Part shown: one piece after another, positions 43,185-53,655 of the stretch | How the letters are laid out: each line of letters begins with the position of its first letter | Position numbering within the stretch: the first letter of the stretch is position 1 | NCBI GenBank assembly: GCA_041664345.1 | Contig: JBAYKX010000003.1 | Coordinates: forward strand, 62,001-126,000 | Length of the DNA: 64,000 nucleotides | DNA from: GWE2-40-63 sp041664345 | Lineage (GTDB): Bacteria > Bacteroidota > Bacteroidia > Bacteroidales > SZUA-534 | Direction of reading: 5' to 3' | Made by a program: the position numbers and the translations under genes | The notes under the pieces: model-generated | Told to the model about the DNA's origin: nothing | What the model saw: only the letters and a program-made list of their open reading frames with translations | Databases searched by the model: none

Positions 43185-44036
43185 ATGGAAAAAATTCTTG
43201 AAAAAGCAATCCCTGAAAAGGTTAGAGCCGAATACATTGAGGTACAACCAAATGTTCGTCTGCATATTACCGATGCCAGTGAAGGACGGCCTATTGTGTT
43301 AATTCATGGTTGGCCATTGAGCGATGAAATGTATGAATATCAGTACAACGATTTAATTGATGCCGGTTTTCGGGTAATAGGAATTACCCTGAGAGGGTTT
43401 GGTAAATCAGATAAACCTTACGGGGCCTATAATTACGATGTACATGTAGCCGATATAAAAAAGATATTGGAGGTACTGGAAATTAAAAATGCTGTATTGG
43501 GTGGATTTTCAATGGGTGGTTCCATAGCTATCCGTTTTGCTGCCAAGGATAACGGAACCCATATTTCAAAGTTGGCTTTATTTGGAGCCGCAGCTCCAAT
43601 ATGGACCCAGCGCGATGATTTTCCGTTCAATCTACCCAAAAGTGCAGTTGACGATTTGATTGAATTAAATTACAAGGATCGGCCAATGCTATTATCCAAT
43701 TTTGCAAAGATTTTTTCTGCTACCGAAACTTCATTAAACGAAGGAATTGGTGTTTGGTTAACGGCCATTAATCTGAGTGCTTCCTGGTACGCTACCGCTC
43801 AGTGTTTAGTTGCCTTGCGCGATACTGACCTAAGGGCCGATTTAGCGAAAATTACCATCCCAACTTTAATCATGCATGGCAAAAAGGACAAAATATGTTC
43901 GTTCGATTTAGCAGAACAAATGAAAGAAAGAATTTTGAATTCACATCTAGTAGCCTTTGAAAACAGTGGTCATAGCTTATTCTTGGAGGAAACTCATAAG
44001 TTTAATTCAGAACTGATTAAGTTTGCTGCAATTTAA
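43185..44036 (+). CDS. Alpha/beta hydrolase (non-heme haloperoxidase-like)
   Basis: This 283-residue enzyme has the full catalytic set: oxyanion segment GRPIVLIHGWPLSDEM, nucleophile elbow AVLGGFSMGGSIAIRFA (GFSMGG), acid in LIMHGKKDKICSF and His in FENSGHSLFLEETHK. It looks like the cofactor-free chloroperoxidase/esterase group. No signal peptide. Its promoter may have been disturbed by the MITE-like element just upstream. Confidence 0.9.
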   Translation: MEKILEKAIPEKVRAEYIEVQPNVRLHITDASEGRPIVLIHGWPLSDEMYEYQYNDLIDAGFRVIGITLRGFGKSDKPYGAYNYDVHVADIKKILEVLEIKNAVLGGFSMGGSIAIRFAAKDNGTHISKLALFGAAAPIWTQRDDFPFNLPKSAVDDLIELNYKDRPMLLSNFAKIFSATETSLNEGIGVWLTAINLSASWYATAQCLVALRDTDLRADLAKITIPTLIMHGKKDKICSFDLAEQMKERILNSHLVAFENSGHSLFLEETHKFNSELIKFAAI

Positions 44037-44052
44037 ATCAATGACACTCTAT

Positions 44053-44143
44053 CTAAGTTGAGCGATTTGACCCCGAGTCCTCAGGGGAAAATGCGCTTTA
44101 CTTAGGTAGGCTGACCTAGAAATTGTTGTAACTCACCAAACAG
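44053..44143. repeat. Dispersed 90-bp repeat, copy 1 (plus orientation)
   Basis: Sequence beginning CTAAGTTGAGCGATTTGA and containing GCGCTTTACTTAGGTA and GACCTAGAAATTGTTG. The reverse complement of the sequence at 53959-54043 matches it along nearly the whole length. It sits between convergent genes, the second alpha/beta hydrolase and the hybrid kinase. Confidence 0.65.
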
Positions 44144-44213
44144 ATGAAGCGTGAAGATGCGGGCTTTTGCCCAAATATTTATAATGCGACAATTTATCCC
44201 GTTTTAAGTATAA

Positions 44214-45953
44214 TTATGATAATCGGTTTGAGTTTTGAATTACGTTAAATTCATCTTCTAATTCTTTACATGCATGCATGCAGATGTTTTCAAGTTGTAA
44301 AACTAATGTAGGAATCTCATTTGCCTGTCGCTGTATATTGTTGGCGTCTTCCTGAACTCTTCTTGCAATTTTTTCAAAATCTTTACTGATACCCATTATT
44401 AAAAATGAAGGTATCATTTTATGTACAGCCGACTGTAATAAATTCCAATCTTTATCTTTTAAACCTTGATTCATTGCGCTAATTAGCGGCGGAGTTTGTG
44501 CCAAATATAAAGAAATCATTTCCATCATAAGTTTTGGATCCGATTTGGTTCGATGTGTTAAGTACTCCAAATTTACATATTTTAAGGTTGAACTTTGAAT
44601 ATCTATATTTAAATCAGTTATATTATAATCCATTGATTTATAGTTTATTAATAATCCAACTATTTTATTGTACAATACTTTTTCGTCAACCGGTTTCGAT
44701 AGGTAATCATTCATACCTACAGCTTTGCATTTTGTCAAATCAACGGTAGTTACATCGGCAGTTAAGGCTATTATTGGAATTTTTGAATTCATGGTGTTAC
44801 GAATATATTCGGTAGCTTCAAAGCCATTCATTTCGGGCATTTGCAAGTCCATTAAAATTATATCGTACGTATTCTGCTGTAATTTTTCTATGGCAATTTT
44901 TCCGTTGGAGGCTATTTCATGTTCAAATCCAAAATCGTCCAACAGCGTTTTCATCAACAATTGATTGAGAACAATGTCTTCGGCCACTAATACTTTTATG
45001 TGTTTTTCTTCAGTAGGCAATATAATTTTTTCTATTTCAATTTCAGAAACAATTGTTGTTTTTTGAAAACTTAATATAAAACTGAAAGTGGATCCTTCGC
45101 CAATTTTACTTCGCACACTAATACTTCCACCCTGCGATTCAACCAATTGTTTTACAATGGCAAGCCCCAATCCGGTTCCTCCATATAACCTTGAAGTGCC
45201 ACTGGTTGCCTGCTGAAAAATTTCAAAAACATGATCTAATTTTTCTTCCTGAATTCCAATTCCGGTATCTGAAACCATAAATTGTATGGTAACTTCTTTT
45301 GCATTTTCATGCAACAAACGAACACTTACGGTAATTTTTCCGGTTTCAGTAAACTTTACTGCATTGCTTACAAGATTTAAAATAATTTGATGCAACCGTA
45401 TAGCATCACCTACCAGCACTTTAGGGATTTTGTCGTCGTATTCTTTAACTAATATTAAATTGCTTTCGAGAATTTTTGTTTCAAACAAATGAAGCATGGC
45501 TGATATAGAGGTATCCATTTTGAATGCTTTTTTCTCAAATGTCATTTTACCGGCATCAACTTTAGCCAAATCGAGAATGTCGTTAATTAACACGGTTAAT
45601 GTTTCGCCACTTACTTTTATTGCTTGTAAAAATTCTTTTTGTTTTTCTGCCAAATTGGTTTTTAGCAACACATTGGTAAAACCGATTATCGCATTCATGG
45701 GAGTGCGAATTTCGTGACTCATATTTGATAAAAATTGTTGTTTTGCTTTAACGGCAACCTCTGCCTTATCATTTGCAGCATGAAGCTCTTCATTTTGCAT
45801 TTCTAATTCTATCTGACGCACTTGCAATTCATGCAATAGTTTTAACAAATCGGTTTCAGAAGTGTAGCTGCTATCATTTGATTGCCGTCTTTTTAATTCC
45901 TCTTCTGCCTTTTTATGAATACGCGATATGTTCGCTTTATTTTGTTTATCCAT
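44214..45953 (-). CDS. Hybrid histidine kinase (HisKA-HATPase-REC-Hpt), soluble
   Basis: This 579-residue protein has no membrane helices. The N-terminal coiled coil LLHELQVRQIELEMQNEELH is followed by HisKA with SNMSHEIRTPMN (His80), HATPase with RLHQIILNLVSNAVKFT and GTGLGLAIVKQLVESQGG, and a REC domain VLVAEDIVLNQLLMKTLLDD with ILMDLQMPEMNG. The Hpt-like C-terminus includes SAVHKMIPS. It is very similar to the kinase part of the larger protein at 60685. It probably follows the lipoprotein and DUF4239 genes in one unit under shared promoter copy F. Confidence 0.9.
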   Translation of the reverse strand: MDKQNKANISRIHKKAEEELKRRQSNDSSYTSETDLLKLLHELQVRQIELEMQNEELHAANDKAEVAVKAKQQFLSNMSHEIRTPMNAIIGFTNVLLKTNLAEKQKEFLQAIKVSGETLTVLINDILDLAKVDAGKMTFEKKAFKMDTSISAMLHLFETKILESNLILVKEYDDKIPKVLVGDAIRLHQIILNLVSNAVKFTETGKITVSVRLLHENAKEVTIQFMVSDTGIGIQEEKLDHVFEIFQQATSGTSRLYGGTGLGLAIVKQLVESQGGSISVRSKIGEGSTFSFILSFQKTTIVSEIEIEKIILPTEEKHIKVLVAEDIVLNQLLMKTLLDDFGFEHEIASNGKIAIEKLQQNTYDIILMDLQMPEMNGFEATEYIRNTMNSKIPIIALTADVTTVDLTKCKAVGMNDYLSKPVDEKVLYNKIVGLLINYKSMDYNITDLNIDIQSSTLKYVNLEYLTHRTKSDPKLMMEMISLYLAQTPPLISAMNQGLKDKDWNLLQSAVHKMIPSFLIMGISKDFEKIARRVQEDANNIQRQANEIPTLVLQLENICMHACKELEDEFNVIQNSNRLS

Positions 45954-46023
45954 GGTTTCAATAATCTATTGTATGGATGTTAAATTAACCCTTTTTGCAT
46001 TAACACCAGTATTCTGTTTAATT

Positions 46024-46503
46024 TTATTTTTTTTTCTCATCTTTCATAACATTCAGCTCTATGCCAATTCTATTTGCATCGCTTACCATGGTAGTTTTGA
46101 ATGTAGCCCATCGTAATTTCGTTTCTTCATTAAATTCGTTCAATGCGTTCTTTAGATTATTATTTTCCTTAATCAAGGATTTCAATTTGCTATGAAAGAA
46201 AAAATTGGGATGGCGCTTTTCCTTTATCTCTGCAATTATTTTTTCATTCATCGTTATTTTTAATCCAATCTCATTCTCAAATATTGTCCACTCATCAGAT
46301 TTTTTAATGACCTTAATGGGCTCTGTTTGCATTGACTCCTGAATTATTTCTTTACTTATAAAATTGGTGTCAGCCAATAACATTCTTTCTTCTTTAATTT
46401 TATCATACGCATCATCAGGCTGTTTTTTATTTGATTCACAGGAACTAATAAAAAGTACAACCAAACAACACATTAAAATCATTGATAATAGGTTCGCTTT
46501 CAC
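46024..46503 (-). CDS. Lipoprotein of unknown function
   Basis: This 159-residue protein starts at GTG (complement 46501-46503) and has a lipoprotein signal peptide (MKANLLSMILMCCLVVLFIS, then SC with the lipidated Cys at residue 22). The mature part is helical and charged (KIKEERMLLADTNFISKEII, LNEFNEETKLRWATFKTTMV). The last segment, WATFKTTMVSDANRI, resembles the coiled-coil lipoprotein at 59932-60375. It is 11 bases downstream of the DUF4239 gene and 70 bases upstream of the kinase gene. Function unknown. Confidence 0.75.
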   Translation of the reverse strand: MKANLLSMILMCCLVVLFISSCESNKKQPDDAYDKIKEERMLLADTNFISKEIIQESMQTEPIKVIKKSDEWTIFENEIGLKITMNEKIIAEIKEKRHPNFFFHSKLKSLIKENNNLKNALNEFNEETKLRWATFKTTMVSDANRIGIELNVMKDEKKK

Positions 46504-46514
46504 GTTAATACGAT

Positions 46515-47351
46515 TTATTCGTTAATTTTTACTTCTATAGGATTGTTTCTATGAAGTTCATTATACCATTGCTCCATGGTAAATATTTGCCTATATTCAT
46601 TTGGATTGATACCTAAGCTGCCGGTATAAGGATGATCAAGCAGGATAATTATAAATAAAATCATACCAATAAAAACTCCCAACAGCGAATTCAATACAAT
46701 ATGCATGCGCCGGTGCTCAATATCGAGCAGCATGGAACAAAAAATGGTAATAAATGCCCCAAATAAAATGGGGAGCCATAATGGCAAGGGTATTTCATTT
46801 TCCGATGTGGTTAAACGGAGGCCTCTATAGGTTGCCAATTGGTTTAAATTATTAAACATTTCGGCCACCAATTGAATTTGAATCGGATTTTTAGGGTTGA
46901 GGTGTTCCATTTTATAAAAAACGCGGTTGAACGATTCGTTTGTTTTACGGCTTTGCTCCATCCGCTTCATGTTAGGAAATTCTTCATCAATTACATTGTA
47001 TGCAAAATCGAGGTAAACCAGCATAAGCTGTTTTGATTCAACCGTATCCGGATAAAACTTAATATCGCGGTATAAACCCATCGCAAAACTACCCTCCTTA
47101 CTCGCATTCCCCCGTGTTTCATTCAACTGTCCCCATACTATAAACACAATAAAGCTGAGCAGGAATGCATAAAAACTAGCAATTGATAAAAAAAGGAATC
47201 CGGTAACTTCATTGTGGGAGCGAAGAATTATGTAATGCGAATATTTGTTGAATAGATAAGTTGACAGCCCTGCAATAACCCCTCCCAAGATAATAATCAG
47301 GATGAAAAGCAAGAATGGCGGAATTTGAACCAAATTGAATAAAAAAAACAT
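46515..47351 (-). CDS. DUF4239 (bestrophin-like) membrane protein
   Basis: This 278-residue protein has membrane helices at about residues 12-32, 49-71, 195-210 and 222-240, with a soluble middle. The C-terminal segment IIILLDHPYTGSLGINPNEY is the conserved DHPxxGxL motif of DUF4239. A second conserved stretch is GVFIGMILFIIIL. Homologues are often found with stress genes; an ion-channel-like function has been proposed because of distant similarity to bestrophins. It starts 81 bases after the second half-site of shared promoter copy F. Confidence 0.85.
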   Translation of the reverse strand: MFFLFNLVQIPPFLLFILIIILGGVIAGLSTYLFNKYSHYIILRSHNEVTGFLFLSIASFYAFLLSFIVFIVWGQLNETRGNASKEGSFAMGLYRDIKFYPDTVESKQLMLVYLDFAYNVIDEEFPNMKRMEQSRKTNESFNRVFYKMEHLNPKNPIQIQLVAEMFNNLNQLATYRGLRLTTSENEIPLPLWLPILFGAFITIFCSMLLDIEHRRMHIVLNSLLGVFIGMILFIIILLDHPYTGSLGINPNEYRQIFTMEQWYNELHRNNPIEVKINE

Positions 47352-47402
47352 TTATTTAGTGTATAATAAAATATGAATGAAATAGTGGCAATAATCTCAA
47401 TG

Positions 47403-47466
47403 CAAAATTGCACTCCAAAAAGCATTTATTTGTTACAAAACCTTTTGATACACTTGTATAATTCAC
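47403..47466 (-). promoter_or_regulatory. Shared stress promoter, copy F (DUF4239 unit)
   Basis: Minus strand: GTGAATTATACAAG (one change, GAATTAT), second TGTAA 21 bp on (47433-47437), then TTTTG 30 nt further (47403-47407). The rest of the 396-bp gap to 47747 shows no gene. Confidence 0.68.
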
Positions 47467-47747
47467 ATGTTTCAACCAAAATAGGTTCAACTTTTAAAAT
47501 ACGATGAATATTCTAAAGCTTAAATTGAAACCAATTTAATAGATAATGGTGAACCTTAGCGCATTGACCCTATCAATAATAAATAGGTATATTATTGGAA
47601 TACAGATTATTCTATGCAGAAATTTTATTATCTTTATTGGCATTTGTTAACAAAAAGAAATTGTCTTGCCATTTGTCGTATTTAATAAATGCATTGTGAT
47701 ACCTTAAGTAATTAACAACTTTGATAATTAAACACAGTTACAATTAG

Positions 47748-50663
47748 ATGAATCAAAAGAAACTGAACAGTATAGCCCCTCTTAAAAAGGATAATTCTGA
47801 TAAAAAAACCAGTAAATTCCCCATCGTATGTTTGGGTGCATCTGCTGGTGGTTTAGAGGCATTAGAGCAGTTTTTAAGCAATGTGCCTGAAAAAAGCGGA
47901 ATGGCTTATGTGGTTATACAACATCTCGATCCTACTCAAAAAGGAATGTTACCGGAGTTGTTGCAACGAGTCACCCCAATGAAAGTTATTCAAGTAAAAG
48001 ACCGTACCACTGTAAAACAAAACTGCGTATATGTAATTCCGCCAAATAAAACCATGTCAATTTTAAATGGGGTACTTCATCTTTTTGACCCTATTGAGGC
48101 TAGAGGACTGCGTTTACCCATCGATTATTTCCTGAAAACATTGGCCGACGACCAGCAAGAGCATGGTGTTGCTGTAATTCTATCGGGCATGGGCTCCGAT
48201 GGCAGCTTGGGAATTCATTCTATAAAAGAAAAAGGCGGAGTTGTTTTGGCGCAGGAACCGGCCACCGCAAAATTTGATAGTATGCCCCGCAGTGCCATGG
48301 AATCGGTATTGGTTGATATTGTGGCGCCCGCTAATGAATTACCAACCCGGCTCAAGGAATTTTTTAAACACATTACTGTACCTAAAACCGATCATGAATT
48401 AGAGATTAAAGATAAAAGTTCCCTGGAAAAAATTATTATTCTATTACGTTCCCATACGGGTAACGATTTTTCGTTATATAAAAAGAATACTATTTATCGC
48501 CGCATTGAACGCCGAATGGATGTACATAAAATTGACAAGATAATTTCGTACGTAAATTTTTTACAGCAAAACCCAAAGGAGATCGATATACTTTTTAAAT
48601 AATTGTTGATTGGGGTAACCAATTTTTTCCGCGATTCGGAGGTTTGGAAAAAAATAGAAGATTCCGTTTTTCCTACTATGATTAGTCGCTTGCAAGAAGT
48701 ATCCATAATAAGGGCTTGGATACCCGGATGTTCTACCGGCGAAGAAGCCTATTCATTGGCTATTCTATTTAAAGAAGCCATTGAAAAAAAGAATCCACAA
48801 GGAGGAATCTCGTTACAGATATTTGCCACCGATATTGACAATGAAGCTATTGAGACTGCCCGAAAAGGTATGTTTTCGCCTACCATTGCGGCAAATGTTT
48901 CAGTGAAACGATTGAGCCGCTTTTTTATTAAAACCGACGATGGATATCGGGTAAATAGCGAAATACGTGAAATGGTGGTTTTTGCAAAGCACAACATTAT
49001 TATGCACGCCCCTTTTACCAAAATCGATATCATTTCGTGCCGTAACATGCTTATCTACATGGACAGCGAGCTACAAAAAAAGCTGCTTGGACTATTTTAT
49101 TACAGTCTGGCCCCAGATGGTATTATGGTGTTGGGAAGTGCAGAAACACTGGGAACCCAAAGCCATTTTTTTACTCCGGTAGATGCCAAACTGAAAATAT
49201 TTAAAAGGTCACAAACCAATCAAATACCCGAATTATTCGATTTTCCCTCGTCATTTTCACGAACCACTCAAATTCCGGTTGAAAAACAAATGCCAACTAA
49301 ATCAACCCCAAATATCCAATTATTGGCCGATCAACTGTTGTTGCAAAATTATTCACCGCCTGGGGTTTTAGTAAACGAAAAAGGCGATATTATTTACATT
49401 AGCGGACGAACCGGAAAATACCTGGAGCCATCGGTTGGGAAAGCTAACATGAATATTTTTGCCATGTTGCGCGAAGGGTTGCGAAACGAATTTCCGTCAG
49501 CATTCCGACAAGCCATTAAGAATAAAGAATTGGTAGTATTAAAAAGTGTAATTGTAGGCACTAACGGAGGGGCACAAAATACTAAAGTCAGTATTCAATG
49601 GATTAGTAAACCGGAACCGTTAAACGGCATGGTTATGATAATTTTTACTGATTTACCGGTTATAGTACCTGCAAACAAGGGCATAACAAAAGCAGCCAAG
49701 AGTGTGGGTAAAATAAAACAAAATGAGTTGGAGGAGGAGTTGCAGCACCTACGCGACGAAATGCAGAACGCCCTTGAAGAAATGCAGACATCGCAAGAGG
49801 AACAAAAATCGACCAACGAAGAACTTCAGTCAACCAATGAGGAACTCCAATCAACCAACGAGGAGCTTACCACTTCAAAAGAGGAAATGCAGAGTTTGAA
49901 TGAAGAGCTCCAAACCGTTAACGCTGAATTGCAATCGAAAGTTGATGATTTTTTGCGGGTGAACAACGATATGAAAAACCTGCTTAATAGTACCGATATT
50001 GCTACATTGTTTCTCGATAAAGATTTAAATATCCGTCGATTTACCAATGAGGCAACCAAAATATTTAAGTTGATTAAAAGTGATATCGGCCGTCCGTTTA
50101 CCGATTTGGTTTCCGACCTTTCGTACCCCGATTTGGGCAACGATGCACTGGAAGTATTGCGTACCTTGGTATTTATCCAAAAACAAATTCCTACCCGTGA
50201 TAAACGTTGGTTTTCCATCCGCATTATGCCTTACCGTACTTTCGACGACCGAATTGACGGATTGGTTATAACTTTTGTAAATAACTCGGAAATTAAAAAA
50301 ATGGAAGGCGAATTGCTCGAAACCGACCAGATGCACCGCGTAATCTTAAATTCATCATCCGATGTCATTGTGCGTTTATCGCTCAACTTGGAAATATTGG
50401 AATTAAATCCTGCTGCCGAACGGTTTTTTGCCAAAAAGTATAAATCGGTAGTAAACAAGAATTTCATTCAACTGTTTATTAAAGAAACAAAGCAAAAAAA
50501 GACCGAAAAAGAAATGCTTAAAATACTGAACGAAAGCAAACCATGCATCCTCAAAACGGAACTATTAGCGGCCAATGATAACACACCTATTGCTGAATGG
50601 ACGGTAAATGTATTGCTTGATAACCTTAAAATGCCTGCAGGAATGATTATGATTAAAAAATAA
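47748..50663 (+). pseudogene. CheB-CheR-PAS fusion protein with in-frame TAA at codon 285
   Basis: One continuous 972-codon frame encodes a CheB methylesterase domain (VCLGASAGGLEALEQFLSNV, SGMGSDGSLGIHS), then a CheR methyltransferase (FSLYKKNTIYRRIERRMDV, IPGCSTGEEAYSLAILF, SCRNMLIYM), a PAS-like domain, a long coiled coil of repeated STNEELQ units, and two PAS domains. No kinase follows. Codon 285 is TAA (48600-48602) inside LFK-stop-LLIGVTNFF, where CheR proteins have D/E. It lies at the junction of the CheR N-terminal and catalytic parts. The two halves otherwise read normally, so this is a fresh nonsense mutation or a base error. Confidence 0.88.
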
Positions 50664-50676
50664 AAACATCACATAC

Positions 50677-51228
50677 ATGGGAAACGAGGAAATTGATTTT
50701 AGCAATGCAGACATGCTTCGCAGGAAAGCTGAAGAGAAGCTTCTTGAAAAGAAAAATATTGCAGACTATGATATAGAAGAAGCGGATGTTACAAGATTGC
50801 TGCATGAGTTGCAAGTGCACCAGATAGAATTTGAAATGCAAAACGAAGAGTTGCGCATGGCTTACGAAATAGCTGAAAAAGCACTTCAAAAATATACCAT
50901 GCTTTATGATTTAGCCCCAATGGGATACTTTACGCTAAATTTGGAAGGTATTATTTTAGATTTAAACTTTACAGGTGCTCAAATACTTGGAGGTAGAAGA
51001 TTTAGCCTACTTAAAAGCAATTTTAAACTGTTTGTAGCTGATGAATCGAAACAAGAATTCAACCAATTTTTCAGTAAAATATTTTCCAGCAATTCCAAAG
51101 AAACATGTGAAGTAAGGCTCAATTGTGACAGGAAGCTTACCTGTTTGGTTTACATCGAAGGAATTATTAGTTCCGAAAATGAACAATGCCTATTATCAAT
51201 CGTCGATATATCGAGATTTAAAAAATAA
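50677..51228 (+). CDS. Stand-alone PAS domain protein
   Basis: This 183-residue protein starts with a coiled coil (DVTRLLHELQVHQIEFEMQN) nearly the same as that of the hybrid kinase at 44214-45953. A PAS domain follows (YDLAPMGYFTLNLEGIILDL, then INFTGAQILGG-like NFTGAQILGGRRFSLL) and it ends CLLSIVDISRFKK, the point where kinases normally continue with HisKA. It has no output domain. It is 13 bases downstream of the CheB-CheR fusion, so it probably belongs to the same signalling unit and may be a partner for a kinase encoded elsewhere. Confidence 0.85.
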   Translation: MGNEEIDFSNADMLRRKAEEKLLEKKNIADYDIEEADVTRLLHELQVHQIEFEMQNEELRMAYEIAEKALQKYTMLYDLAPMGYFTLNLEGIILDLNFTGAQILGGRRFSLLKSNFKLFVADESKQEFNQFFSKIFSSNSKETCEVRLNCDRKLTCLVYIEGIISSENEQCLLSIVDISRFKK

Positions 51229-51695
51229 AACCAATTTACATAGGGTGTTGCCCTATAGCCGTCAGGCTTAAATGTATAAGGTTTTCGAATATATTCCATA
51301 TAATTTCTAGTTGCAATTTAAAATACTCACCCCTCTTTCCCCTCTCTTGAAAGAGAGGGGATGGTTTTCCAATTAAGCATTACGGCTTATTCGGAGCGCA
51401 CCCCTCCCGGTTGTTGAGCCTGTCGAAACAAGGGAGGGGCAGGGGTGGATAGGTTTTTAATAGCTTTCATAAATTTCTGAATAATATGTACATATCACAT
51501 AATCAATGTGATATGTAATGCTATCATTAGTAGTGTAACGAGTGATTAAGCGAACTTAGCTTGAATAAAGCCTGTTTCACGAATATTTTATTTACTCCTT
51601 CGCCACCTGACTAAAAAAAATCACAAACATCTTTTGGTTGTTATTAATCTGATTTTTAAGGTATCACCCCATGATGCATTAAAAAATAGGTATGC
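51229..51695. other. Intergenic region with palindromic repeats
   Basis: No gene is seen. It contains a partial copy (51239-51257, CATAGGGTGTTGCCCTATA) of the palindromic repeat at 34056-34184, a perfect 22-bp palindrome CCCCTCTCTTGAAAGAGAGG at 51339-51360, and a GGAGGGG/CCCCTCC inverted pair around 51410-51450. It ends at shared promoter copy G. Confidence 0.6.
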
Positions 51696-51759
51696 GTGAA
51701 TAATACAACTCTTTATTGAAATTATGTAAGGCTTTGTAATACTAAAAGTATAACCTTTG
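51696..51759 (+). promoter_or_regulatory. Shared stress promoter, copy G (CsbD)
   Basis: Plus strand: GTGAATAATACAAC half-site, second TGTAA 21 bp on (51725-51729), then CTTTG 30 nt further (51755-51759), in the context TATAACCTTTG. The CsbD start is 64 bases beyond the second half-site. Confidence 0.78.
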
Positions 51760-51793
51760 AATGGTTCAAAATACATAACTTAAAACTAAAATT

Positions 51794-51979
51794 ATGAATA
51801 CTACAGAAGCAAAAGGAAGCTGGAACGAGCAAAAAGGTAAACTTAAACAGAAATTTGCCATGCTAACCGATAACGATTTATTGTTGGTTAAAGGTAAAGA
51901 AGAGGAATTGTACGGAAGACTTCAAATTAAACTTGGCAAGACAAAAGAAGAATTGCAAAAGTTAATAGCATCACTTTAA
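51794..51979 (+). CDS. CsbD family stress protein
   Basis: This 61-residue hydrophilic protein matches CsbD: it begins TTEAKGSWNEQKGKLKQKFA and continues DNDLLLVKGKEEELYGRLQIKLGKTKEEL. The family is induced by general stress in many bacteria but has no assigned biochemical role. It is the sole gene behind shared promoter copy G. Confidence 0.9.
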   Translation: MNTTEAKGSWNEQKGKLKQKFAMLTDNDLLLVKGKEEELYGRLQIKLGKTKEELQKLIASL

Positions 51980-52181
51980 AGTTAAAAGCAAGTGTAGCAT
52001 TCATTAACCGATATAAAATTTGAGCATTACATTTCCCAATCGTTGCATTGAATTTTGTAGTAAGTTGTTTTTGAATGTTGCATTTGCCATTTAATGGGTT
52101 TTTAATATTTTATACTAAGTGTTAACGGAGCAACCCGAAAATCCTTAAACAGAGTAGGGTTTAATTCTAAAATAAACGTTT

Positions 52182-52610
52182 ATGAAAACCATATCTATTT
52201 GAATCATAGCAATGTTTATGATCATCTTTAATTGTTGGGCTGGAGAACCAATTCCAATTGAAAAAATTCCAAATAAGGTTAAATCTTTTATCAACTTACA
52301 TTACCCTGACCAGAATATTGTGAAATCAGGGATAGATAAAGAATTATTTAGTGTTACTTACGAAATACTATTAAGCAATCAGGTATCATTAGATTTTAAT
52401 GAAAAATGCGATGTTATTGAAATTGATGGAAATACAGAACTTCCGGAATCAACTATTTGTACCACTATTCTAACCTATGTAAACATCAATTATCCAAACA
52501 ATTACATTACTGGTTGGAAATTGAAAAAATACCGACAACAAATTGAATTGGATAATGATTTGGATTTGGTCTTCGATAATAATGGCGATTTTAAAGGTTT
52601 TGACAATTGA
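52182..52610 (+). pseudogene. PepSY-like (DUF2874) protein with TGA at codon 7
   Basis: The natural start appears to be the ATG at 52182, which gives MKTISI, then TGA at codon 7 (52200-52202), then IIAMFMIIFNCWAGEPIPIE, completing a signal peptide. The mature part is a PepSY-like domain with VKSFINLHYPDQNIVKSGID and NYPNNYITGWKLKKYRQQIE, usual in Bacteroidota periplasmic PepSY-like proteins. A restart at the ATG at 52212 would give a 132-residue protein with a very short signal peptide, so the gene could still be partly functional. Confidence 0.7.
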
Positions 52611-52747
52611 AACCCCGATTTAGGAAATGTTGCGTTTCACCGAATGATTTAGGTGAAGTGCTTACATTTACTTAATCGATTGAGCGGAATAGCTCAATTT
52701 GGGTGAAAATTGGTTGACTGGATAATTTATCAATAATATAAATTGGA

Positions 52748-53533
52748 ATGAAAATATGCCTATTGTTTATAATCGCATCTATTCTTATTATTTTGCCTGT
52801 CAAATCACAAGATATTGTTAATCCGCCCATTAAAGCCAATACAGCTTTTATAGTAGGCGAAAGTTTGACTTATGAAATGCGATATGGCGTGTTTTTGGCA
52901 GGAATGACCCAGCTTTTACTCACGGATGGTATATATGAAAGCCAAACGGTTTTTCATTCTATTTCAGTTGCGCAAACGGCCGGATTAGCTGATAAAATAT
53001 ATGGGGTAACTGATATTTATGAAAGCTGGTTCGACAAAGAAACCAACCTCCCCTATATGGATGAAATTAAGGTAAAGGAAGGGAGCTACGAAAGATACAA
53101 TGAAGTAACATACAATCGGAAAAATAACACCGTTAATTCAAAAAAGTCAGGCATTCGCCAGGTTCCCGAATTAATACTCGATTTATCTTCAATACTTTAC
53201 TATGTAAGGCGGGTTGATTTTTCAATGATAAATGAAGGCGAGGTGATTCTCCTTAACATGTATTTTTCGGATGAAGTGTTTCCTTTTCGTTTTGTTTACA
53301 ATGGGAAAGAAACCATAAAAACAAAATTAGGAAAAATAAGTTGCCTTAAAATAAGTCCTGTTGTTCAAGTTGGAAGGGTATTCAAAAATAGCGACGATTT
53401 AACTATATGGCTTTCCGATGATTGTAATTTTATTCCCATTTTAATTAGGTTGGACATTCGCGTTGCTGGCATTGTTAACTTAAAACTTACCAAATTTGAA
53501 AATACAGCAAATCCCTTAGTTTTTCTTAAGTAA
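52748..53533 (+). CDS. DUF3108 domain-containing secreted protein
   Basis: This 261-residue protein has a signal peptide (MKICLLFIIASILIILPVKS). The mature part begins VGESLTYEMRYGVFLAGMTQ and contains AGLADKIYGVTDIYESWFDK and YERYNEVTYNRKNNTVNSKK, the pattern of DUF3108, a lipocalin-like beta-barrel family. It ends RLDIRVAGIVNLKLTKFEN. It follows the PepSY-like gene by 137 bases. Role unknown, probably envelope maintenance. Confidence 0.88.
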   Translation: MKICLLFIIASILIILPVKSQDIVNPPIKANTAFIVGESLTYEMRYGVFLAGMTQLLLTDGIYESQTVFHSISVAQTAGLADKIYGVTDIYESWFDKETNLPYMDEIKVKEGSYERYNEVTYNRKNNTVNSKKSGIRQVPELILDLSSILYYVRRVDFSMINEGEVILLNMYFSDEVFPFRFVYNGKETIKTKLGKISCLKISPVVQVGRVFKNSDDLTIWLSDDCNFIPILIRLDIRVAGIVNLKLTKFENTANPLVFLK

Positions 53534-53655
53534 AAATTAACTGGATTACAGGTAGGGAATCCAGCGTAGAATCTTATTTTCATTAAAATTTATTGAAAAA
53601 AAGATGGTTTTCTGGATCCCTATCTTGTTGTCGAATCTAAAAAAGATTTGAACCG

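Noticed and set aside
47748..50663. Two independent genes, CheB (47748-48602) and CheR-PAS (48603-50663)
   Set aside because: The boundary falls inside the CheR fold (LFK-stop-LLIGVT) without frame change and the second part would need a TTG start, so one broken gene is a better explanation.
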